A stretch of DNA of 64,000 nucleotides from Lachnospiraceae bacterium (GTDB lineage: Bacteria > Bacillota > Clostridia > Lachnospirales > Lachnospiraceae): assembly GCA_022510525.1 (NCBI GenBank), contig JAFLTH010000006.1, positions 1 through 64,000 of the forward strand. The letters are read 5' to 3'. The stretch's first letter is position 1. Every line of letters begins with the position of its first letter. The notes beneath the pieces were generated by a model. It saw nothing but the letters and a program-made list of their open reading frames with translations. It was not told the origin of the DNA and searched no databases. Positions 57,153-64,000 of this stretch are shown one piece after another. The position numbers and the translations under genes are program-made.

Positions 57153-57893
57153 TTATAAATTCAACTCGTGACTTAAGCTGTTCGGTACTCCTCTCGGACC
57201 ACGCACAGCATAAATTCCATACTCATCTTTTAGTCTGTCAAATGTAAACTGCTCGTAATCATACTTTCGCAGAAGCTTAATCTTCATCGCAGTAGTAATG
57301 GTTAAATTTTTATCCTCATAATTATAAGGAATATCAACTTCCACAGCCTTGCATTTGTAAAGAATGGCCGATACCGGCGCCGTTACATATATATAAATTG
57401 TATCTCCTACCTTAATACTGCTGCTCTGTTTCCAGTTGATAATCTCCTCATTGTCAAAAGCGTGTTCAATATCATAAAACTTTGGATTGGCCGGAATAAG
57501 CCATTCTTTCGGTGGGCGGATTTTCTCCTTCTTTTTCTTCGATGCGGTTGCAACAAAGCTTGTATCTATCAAATCATAGACCTCGGCCTCATCTACCGTA
57601 CCATCCAAAAGCACTGTAATCCAATGTTGTTTATTCATATGATAAGCAGGGAGAATGCCCTCCTTCTGTATCAATATATCCCTAAACATCATATCATCAA
57701 TTTTCAGATTGATTACATCGACATATCCGGAATCCGACAACCCCAGTTTATCTTTTTCGACACTCATCACAAGTGCAAACCACTTCTTATTGTCACTGTG
57801 CCGAAAAACAGCATTGGTATCATACTTTGCCCATGGATACTCCGGCGATATTTTATATTTCTTTTTAATGTACGCAAAAATTGTTTCTCGCAT
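57153..57893 (-). CDS. MmcQ/YjbR-like domain fused to an EVE/PUA-like domain
   Basis: N-terminal MmcQ/YjbR (YPWAKYDTNAVFRHSDNKKWFALVM, LPAYHMNKQHWITVLLDGTVDEAEVYDLIDTSF); C-terminal EVE-like (WLIPANPKFYDI, VGDTIYIYVTAPVSAILYKCK). Confidence 0.8.
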   Translation of the reverse strand: MRETIFAYIKKKYKISPEYPWAKYDTNAVFRHSDNKKWFALVMSVEKDKLGLSDSGYVDVINLKIDDMMFRDILIQKEGILPAYHMNKQHWITVLLDGTVDEAEVYDLIDTSFVATASKKKKEKIRPPKEWLIPANPKFYDIEHAFDNEEIINWKQSSSIKVGDTIYIYVTAPVSAILYKCKAVEVDIPYNYEDKNLTITTAMKIKLLRKYDYEQFTFDRLKDEYGIYAVRGPRGVPNSLSHELNL

Positions 57894-57899
57894 TTTCTA

Positions 57900-58499
57900 T
57901 CACCTTTGTGCCAGCAGCCATGCCATAATATGAACCGCCTGCTGGAAATCACCTTTATAAATCAGTTCTTCAATTTCTGCTGCTGAATATTTTCTGACAT
58001 TTAAAAATTCCGTTTCATCCAACTTCTGCTCTCCGGACTTACTACAATTTTTCGCCATAAAAATATGTGCGTAATTATCTGATATTGTAGCATTCGATGG
58101 TACGGTAAGTAAATGTGTCCACTCATCAGATACATAGCCGGTTTCTTCAAGCAATTCTCTTCTAGCTGCCTCCAGTGCATCCTCTGATGCTGCCTGACTG
58201 CCCCCTGATCCATACTCCCTGCCATCCGTTCGTTCAATACCGCCTGCGGGAAATTCCGTCGTTACTTCTTTTATCCCCTGACGGAACTGCGTGACACAGA
58301 TATAATTTCCATCTGTATCTGATGCAACTATTACAACATAGTCTCTTCGGCTGTAACTGTAAAAAGGTTCAAATACACTTCCGTCCGGGAAGCGATAGGC
58401 TGAGCGTCTGAAATCGATCCATTTATCCTGCACAATATGTTCTGTGCTGATCTCTTCCCAAATTATATTGTTTTGATTGTCATCCGAATTAGAATTCAT
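57900..58499 (-). CDS. NUDIX hydrolase
   Basis: FPAGGIE...AARRELLEETGYVSDEWTHL. Confidence 0.92.
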   Translation of the reverse strand: MNSNSDDNQNNIIWEEISTEHIVQDKWIDFRRSAYRFPDGSVFEPFYSYSRRDYVVIVASDTDGNYICVTQFRQGIKEVTTEFPAGGIERTDGREYGSGGSQAASEDALEAARRELLEETGYVSDEWTHLLTVPSNATISDNYAHIFMAKNCSKSGEQKLDETEFLNVRKYSAAEIEELIYKGDFQQAVHIMAWLLAQR

Positions 58500-58527
58500 A
58501 ATATACTCCCCTTATAAACTTACTAAA

Positions 58528-58989
58528 TTATAAGTTCTCTAGCCAGTTCTTAACTTCATCCGCCGTACTCACCCGTTTTGCATTAACAGACGTCGCACCT
58601 TGCACATAAGGTCTAAGTTTCTCTGCCGTTTTTCCTATGCCGCTACCACCGGATGTCGCAAAGGCGGCAACCTTCTTTCCACTCCAATTATATTCTTTAC
58701 AAAAAGTATTTACGACATTTGGAGCAACTCCATACCAAATAGGAAAGCCAAGTATAACGGTATCATAATCTTCAAAATTCTGAACCCTGCCTTCAACAGG
58801 AACATCTTTCTTACCTACCTTCTCACGATTGCAGCGTGACATAGGATTAAGATAATTAAGATCTGCCTTATCATATGGTTTAGTCGGCTTTATCTCAAAC
58901 AAATCCGCTTCGATTTCCGATGCAAGCTTTTTGGCCACTCCTGCTGTTTTTCCGCTCTCTGCGCTAAAAAATGCAACTAATGTTTTCAT
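58528..58989 (-). CDS. Flavodoxin family protein
   Basis: MKTLVAFFSAESGKTAGVAKKLA; DTVILGFPIWYGVAPNVVNTFC. ATG at 58989 with an SD (GGAGGC). Confidence 0.9.
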   Translation of the reverse strand: MKTLVAFFSAESGKTAGVAKKLASEIEADLFEIKPTKPYDKADLNYLNPMSRCNREKVGKKDVPVEGRVQNFEDYDTVILGFPIWYGVAPNVVNTFCKEYNWSGKKVAAFATSGGSGIGKTAEKLRPYVQGATSVNAKRVSTADEVKNWLENL

Positions 58990-59003
58990 ATGGATTTTGC
59001 CTC

Positions 59004-59348
59004 CTAGTCTATAAAGTCTTCCCTCATCGGTGAAAAGATATCTAAAAGTATTCCCTCCTTCAGGCATACACAGCCATGCTCTATTCCATCTTTTTTCAAC
59101 ATGCTGTCTCCGGGATTAACAATCTTCTTTTCTCCACCGATCGTAAATTCAAATTGTCCGCTCACCACATAGGTAATCTGTGTATGCGGATGATGATGCA
59201 ATGCGCCTACCGCATCCTTTCCAAAGTGGTTTTCCACAACCATCAGTTCATCCGTATATGCCAGTATTTTGCGCACGACACCTTCACCGCCGCTCTCGCC
59301 GTCAATTTCGGTATTATAATTCCATATCCTGTTTTTTTCTGTTTTCAT
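59004..59348 (-). CDS. Cupin domain protein
   Basis: ALHHHPHTQITYVVSGQFEFTIGGEKKIVNPGDSMLKKDGIEHGC. Confidence 0.92.
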   Translation of the reverse strand: MKTEKNRIWNYNTEIDGESGGEGVVRKILAYTDELMVVENHFGKDAVGALHHHPHTQITYVVSGQFEFTIGGEKKIVNPGDSMLKKDGIEHGCVCLKEGILLDIFSPMREDFID

Positions 59349-59394
59349 CTGCTTTTCTCCTTGTTTTTATTCTGCATTTTCATTTCAGGCCGAC

Positions 59395-61854
59395 TTACAG
59401 AAGTCCGCATTCTGCTGCCGCTCTGTAATAGGTTGCCAGAGGTATCATGCTCTGTGCAAAATCCTTGCTGCTGGCATTGCCTACGATCACTGCATCCCCT
59501 ACGACCTTTTTGTTTCCCACAGCGCCGGGCACACCTGCCGATACAGCCTTCCTGAATGTCAATATTCCGGGGCGCAGATAGTTCTCATCTCCGGACAGCT
59601 CATAAGCTATGGCCAGCGCCTCCAGAAGCAGCGTATTTTTTCCGATGCGGTTCAGACTGGGAAGTTCCTTGTAATAAAAGCAGCCCAACTTCTCCATATA
59701 ACAGTTTTCAATCAGATCATCCACCGCCCTAAGCATCATTGCCTTCAGCTCAGGATCGGGAAACTCCCTGTAATAGCGCATGACACTTCCGATTGCAACG
59801 GAGATCATAAATCCAACTCGAATGATGGTATTGTCGGTGTAAGGGGCAAGCCAGTTGCCGTACTGTTTCTCCCAGACCTTAAAATCCCGCAGAATTCCGT
59901 CGCATTTTGCAATCCACTTCTCCTCTCCGGTCTCCACATACAGTGCGGTAAGTGTCCGAAGCGCCCAGCCCGTCTCTCTGGCGCTGGTTTCTCCTACCTT
60001 AGCGTACATGGAACTGTCCAGAAGTCGCAGCACATTGTCTCCGATTCCCAATGCAGTCTCAAGCCCTCTCTCGTCACCCGTAAAATGATAATAATCCAAG
60101 AGTCCTTCCACCCATTCATGGGAGCAAACCATGACCCCGTCGATACAATGCCCGTTTGTATGTTCCCACTGTCCGCCCACATAGAGGGGATTGGGATGAT
60201 AATGACACACATCCACATCCATCCAATGGCTGCAGGATGCAATGTTATAATCCAGGAATCTTCGAATGCCCGTGCGCACATATAAAAGCGCGCAGGCATG
60301 GGGATAATCATATTCATTATTGCACCAGACCAGTCCGTCTCCGCCCCGCCCCTGGGCTGTGTAATGGGAGTCGTAAGAATCTCCGAAATTCAGCATTCCA
60401 TAGGCACGGCAATGACCGTCGGCCTTTCCGACCAGACATTGCTCCACATCAATATCTAATTTATCCGCAAAGACATCCAGCCACACCCCTGAGTTTTTGT
60501 GAGTCTCAGGAGACAGATACGGTCTGTTGGGCATCTGGTAAATCAGACTGCGATTATCAATCTCTGCCAAATCTTCATCAGTCGTGTGGAAGTGAAGCAA
60601 AAATCTCTGTTCTCTCGACATCCCGGTCTGCATAACCACTTTTTCAACATGCTCGGGCACCAGCATCACAGAGATTCCCGTTTGATCCGCCTGCACTGCC
60701 TTGGGGTAATTTTGCTGAGCCTGAAATACTGTGGCACACACACCGCCCTCACTGTCTGTGACATCTGCAAAAAAGGTTCCGTAGAGTACCTCAGCAAAAT
60801 GCTCATTTGCCTCTCCGAGCAGCCATGCGGAATCCACCGTGCGGTTCACTGCAGTGCCATTCTGTCCTAGATAAAAATCCGTCTTATAATTGGAACTCCC
60901 CACACAGGTACGCACATTCTCTACAGGCGTTCTGTCTGCTGCCTGCTTAAGCTCTCCCAAGCCCCTTACATGAAAAACAGGCCCATCTCCAAGCTCCGAA
61001 GCATCCAACTGATCCCCGCATCCTGTGGAATCCAGTTTTTCATATGTATTCGTCTTCACAGTTTCTTCTGCCGCAATCTCACCCGGAGTTCTGCGAAGCT
61101 GAAATGCCAGCGAAGCGACATGAAGGGGTTTATCAGTGGTGTTGATGATTCGATAGGACACTTCTACCCAAGGCTTTCCCGCCCATGCAGTAAGCTTGCA
61201 TTCAAAATCCACATGAGGCATACCGCTTAGTCCGGAATTTAAAACATTGCTGCCTTTTGCTCTCAAAACGGCGCACACAGGCCCTTCCTCCACAACCTGC
61301 CAAGTGCCAAACTGCACTTGATACTTCCGTCCCTCACCATCTTTCAGTAACGGCCCTATAAACTGTTTATGCTCATAATCTCTGCCGTAGGCATGAAGTT
61401 TTTCAAAAAGAGCATTGCTGTCATTCTGTACCCGGAAGAAGAATGGTTGTTGTTCGCCGCCACAGATTGTGGACACCGTAACGCCCATTTCGTCCGCTTT
61501 GACATTCAGTGGCGAACCGCCATCCTTTGTCACCCATCCGCAGGGTTCAGAGGTCTTCTTTTCCTCGCCTATCTGGGCAGCTTCTGTTTCATCCGTCTCA
61601 TCATGTAGGCTGCACTGCAGCACTGCACCTTTATTAGCCGGCAGATCTGCCAAAAAGCGCAGGAATAAAAATCGCACGGATCCATCCTTATGCCGGGACG
61701 TCACCTTTATCTGAAGGGGCAGTTCCCTGCCTTCCTGATACACCCTGACTCCGGAGAGTTCCCGAAGCTCCCCTTTCTTCACAGGGATACCGATATAGCA
61801 AGGTTCCGCAACTCTTTCGTAGCGATACAGTTTATCAAAATAAATATCTATCAT
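59395..61854 (-). CDS. YetA/PcRGLX-like (exo-rhamnogalacturonan lyase-type) protein
   Basis: ~819-aa ORF; N-terminal RIFT-barrel-like region (PCYIGIPVKKGELRELSGVRVYQEGRELPLQIKVTSRHKDGSVRFLFLRFLADL), central alpha/alpha toroid-like Trp/His-rich region. Confidence 0.55.
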   Translation of the reverse strand: MIDIYFDKLYRYERVAEPCYIGIPVKKGELRELSGVRVYQEGRELPLQIKVTSRHKDGSVRFLFLRFLADLPANKGAVLQCSLHDETDETEAAQIGEEKKTSEPCGWVTKDGGSPLNVKADEMGVTVSTICGGEQQPFFFRVQNDSNALFEKLHAYGRDYEHKQFIGPLLKDGEGRKYQVQFGTWQVVEEGPVCAVLRAKGSNVLNSGLSGMPHVDFECKLTAWAGKPWVEVSYRIINTTDKPLHVASLAFQLRRTPGEIAAEETVKTNTYEKLDSTGCGDQLDASELGDGPVFHVRGLGELKQAADRTPVENVRTCVGSSNYKTDFYLGQNGTAVNRTVDSAWLLGEANEHFAEVLYGTFFADVTDSEGGVCATVFQAQQNYPKAVQADQTGISVMLVPEHVEKVVMQTGMSREQRFLLHFHTTDEDLAEIDNRSLIYQMPNRPYLSPETHKNSGVWLDVFADKLDIDVEQCLVGKADGHCRAYGMLNFGDSYDSHYTAQGRGGDGLVWCNNEYDYPHACALLYVRTGIRRFLDYNIASCSHWMDVDVCHYHPNPLYVGGQWEHTNGHCIDGVMVCSHEWVEGLLDYYHFTGDERGLETALGIGDNVLRLLDSSMYAKVGETSARETGWALRTLTALYVETGEEKWIAKCDGILRDFKVWEKQYGNWLAPYTDNTIIRVGFMISVAIGSVMRYYREFPDPELKAMMLRAVDDLIENCYMEKLGCFYYKELPSLNRIGKNTLLLEALAIAYELSGDENYLRPGILTFRKAVSAGVPGAVGNKKVVGDAVIVGNASSKDFAQSMIPLATYYRAAAECGLL

Positions 61855-61924
61855 AAGCAGCACCTCCTTCTTTCACCTGTTATTATTTTATCCCATAAAT
61901 CACTTCTACGCCATGGGTAATTTC

Positions 61925-63202
61925 TCAATCTGCTTCCATAGTCTGTTCCACAATACTGTGCATCAACTCTTCCGTCAATGCACCTTCAACATAGCCATAT
62001 ACGCTTCCATCCTCACTAATCATAAAAGTGGTGGGATAGGCTCGGATACCGTATATGTAAGTAAATGCTCCAAGACTGTCCATAACTACAGGAAATGTAT
62101 ACTCGTTTTCAGAGAGGAATGCCGTAACAGAATCAAGGTCTCCCTCTTGTCCAATGCCCGGTGCTGCAACGCCTAGTACAACAAGGTCTCCTTCATTGTA
62201 TCCATATTCCTCATAAAGATTTTGAATCTCAGGCATTTCACTGCGGCAAGGCGGACACCAGGTAGCCCAGAAATTCAGGAAAACAGTCTGTCCTTTATAA
62301 TCAGACAGCGTATGGACATTTCCATTCTGATCAGTAAGCGTAAAATCAGGAGCCGGTACTATTTCCAAACTACTGTTGTCATCTTCATCAGAAACAGGAT
62401 CCCGGTCTTCCACATCTTCTTCAACTTCACTATCTTCAGTTATGCTTTCCGCCTGCTCTGAGAACAGTCCGTCAAATCTTGATAGATAAGCGGTTAAACC
62501 GTTCATGAAACCGGTCAATGTCATGATTCCCATGAAGATTAAAAGCAGCGCACCAATTTTCACTGTGTATCGTACAACATTTTTATACTTTTTGAAAAAT
62601 TCCAAAACAGTCCGGGTAAACAAGCCTACTGCCAGAAAAGGCAGAACAAAACCGAGCGTATAAATAAATATCAAACCCAGACCTCTTGCTGCATTTCCGG
62701 CAGATCCCGCTAATAGGAGAACACTGCTAAGCGTCGGGCCAACACAGGGCGTCCATGCAAAACTGAATGTAAAGCCTAAAAGTAACGCCGGCAGCGGTCC
62801 CATGGTCATCTTATCTAGCCGAAACGGCAGTTTTCGCTCCCGCTCAAGTATATTAGAGCGTCCAAAAAGCCCCATCTGATATAGACCCAAAAAAATCATG
62901 ATAATACCGCTGATTTTGGCAAACAAATACTGATTATCAGAAAAAAACTGACCCAGAGCGGTAAACCCAAACCCCAGTAGAAAAAAAGCGGCACTGATGC
63001 CAAGCACAAAGAAGATAGTGTGCAGCAGCACGCGCCCCTGTGGATAATATATGGTGCCGTCTTCATCAACCTTTTTTGCACCCCCTGAAAAATATCCAAT
63101 ATAGAGTGGAACCAATGGAAATACGCAGGGAGAAAAGAAACTTAGCAGTCCCTGAATCAATACAGTTGTTGCCGGCACACTGATATCAAGATTAAAATTC
63201 AT
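61925..63202 (-). CDS. CcdA-type cytochrome c biogenesis/thiol transport protein fused to a TlpA-like thioredoxin domain
   Basis: SFFSPCVFPLVPLYIGYFSG, FAWTPCVGPTLSSVL; C-terminal NFWATWCPPCRSEMPEIQ. Confidence 0.93.
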   Translation of the reverse strand: MNFNLDISVPATTVLIQGLLSFFSPCVFPLVPLYIGYFSGGAKKVDEDGTIYYPQGRVLLHTIFFVLGISAAFFLLGFGFTALGQFFSDNQYLFAKISGIIMIFLGLYQMGLFGRSNILERERKLPFRLDKMTMGPLPALLLGFTFSFAWTPCVGPTLSSVLLLAGSAGNAARGLGLIFIYTLGFVLPFLAVGLFTRTVLEFFKKYKNVVRYTVKIGALLLIFMGIMTLTGFMNGLTAYLSRFDGLFSEQAESITEDSEVEEDVEDRDPVSDEDDNSSLEIVPAPDFTLTDQNGNVHTLSDYKGQTVFLNFWATWCPPCRSEMPEIQNLYEEYGYNEGDLVVLGVAAPGIGQEGDLDSVTAFLSENEYTFPVVMDSLGAFTYIYGIRAYPTTFMISEDGSVYGYVEGALTEELMHSIVEQTMEAD

Positions 63203-63226
63203 TTTGGGCCTCCCTCATATACTTGA

Positions 63227-64000
63227 CTACTTATCAGTCTTTTGTTTCAAGATATTTATGGAATCAAAATAATCCTGTTCTACATCACTGAGAGTTCTGG
63301 CTTTATATTTTCTATATTCGCCAGTTGCCTTATCAATTGCCTGCATATGCGTGATACCTCCACTACCTTGCAACAATTGTTCACCGCTCATCGTAAGAAT
63401 ACGATCCAGATGTTTTGCCCAATCTTCCATAGTCATTACTTGTTCCCGTTCCGCCTGACGCTCGGCAAAATCCAAATATCCGGATACAAGCTGACCCATA
63501 GCACGAAGTTCTTTTTCATCCAAATAATTCTTGGCAATGACAGCTTCTTTCAATGTTGGCTGTTTTCCTGCAAATGTCGTGAGCCCCATAAATTCTTTCT
63601 CCGCATCAGCTCTTGTATAAATGACCTCTGCGGCGGTCTGCCCATGAATTGCATAGTGGATTTTATTTTGAACCTTTTTAAAAAACTCTATGGAAATTTC
63701 AGCTTTTGGGTCATAGTCAATGCTGGTAGCATAGATTTCCAAAATCTGCCTGTAAAACACTTTCTCCGATGCACGGATATCCCTGATACGCTCAAGAAGT
63801 TCCTTAAAATAACCGCCTCCGCCAAGATTCTTTAGGCGCTCATCGTCGAGTGCAAATCCTTTGCGCATATATTCCTTTAAGATTCCGGTTGCCCAGATTC
63901 TGAATTGTGTACCGCGTTTTGACTTGACGCGATAGCCTACGGAGATGATGACATCAAGATTATAATAATCAACCTGATAGGTTTTTCCATCAGCGGCAGT
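63227..64000 (-). CDS. RhuM-family virulence-like protein, truncated by the window edge
   Basis: Frame stays open to 64000 (AADGKTYQVDYYNLDVIISVGYRVKSKRGTQFRIWATGILKEYMRKGFALDDERL); RhuM-type N-terminal motif. Confidence 0.88.
   Translation of the reverse strand, partial: TAADGKTYQVDYYNLDVIISVGYRVKSKRGTQFRIWATGILKEYMRKGFALDDERLKNLGGGGYFKELLERIRDIRASEKVFYRQILEIYATSIDYDPKAEISIEFFKKVQNKIHYAIHGQTAAEVIYTRADAEKEFMGLTTFAGKQPTLKEAVIAKNYLDEKELRAMGQLVSGYLDFAERQAEREQVMTMEDWAKHLDRILTMSGEQLLQGSGGITHMQAIDKATGEYRKYKARTLSDVEQDYFDSINILKQKTDK

Noticed and set aside
60156-60870. Plus-strand ORFs (159 and 123 aa)
   Set aside because: Antisense to the YetA/PcRGLX-like gene; cysteine-rich composition typical of shadow frames.
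1-64000. tRNA, rRNA, known riboswitch or integrase/transposase island
   Set aside because: Read by eye on both strands, none was convincing; a tRNAscan/Infernal run would be needed to exclude small RNAs.

Overview
This 64 kb window is chromosomal DNA from a low-GC Firmicute. Lachnospiraceae-like is my inference from gene content and style, not a database result. Nearly all genes are on the minus strand. Recognisable blocks, left to right: (1) a conserved housekeeping cluster (trmN-like, yaaT/ricT, holB, yaaR, a Gmk-like kinase, Orn/Lys/Arg decarboxylase); (2) azlDC, a CgeB-like glycosyltransferase and a coiled-coil protein; (3) pyruvate kinase, an Amt ammonium channel fused to a PII domain, cyclophilin, an AGCS symporter and class II FBP aldolase; (4) a 2973-aa secreted modular GH53 galactanase; (5) an Rpn-family protein, a fused amidase-deacetylase, and a linked OmpR-type two-component envelope module; (6) HAD, HD-GYP, YaaA, Fic, APH(3')-like and nitroreductase genes; (7) a scar with two truncated genes, followed by small exported orphans; (8) a second azlDC and a LytTR/GHKL two-component system; (9) a glycerol/G3P oxidation operon; (10) small metabolic genes, a YetA/PcRGLX-like protein, a CcdA-TlpA fusion and an edge-truncated RhuM-like gene. 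The strongest non-coding signals are: six in-phase 11-bp direct repeats upstream of the amidase-deacetylase, with two related repeats upstream of the linked two-component operon; a consensus promoter followed by two tandem terminator-like hairpins in the amt-PII leader, with a similar layout at the AGCS gene; 21-bp-spaced repeats plus a promoter and terminator forming a possible short transcript next to the LytTR system; overlapping palindromic operators at the GH53 promoter; a covarying palindromic element in successive gaps of the first operon; and a ~134-bp imperfect hairpin element. I saw no rRNA, tRNA or CRISPR array.
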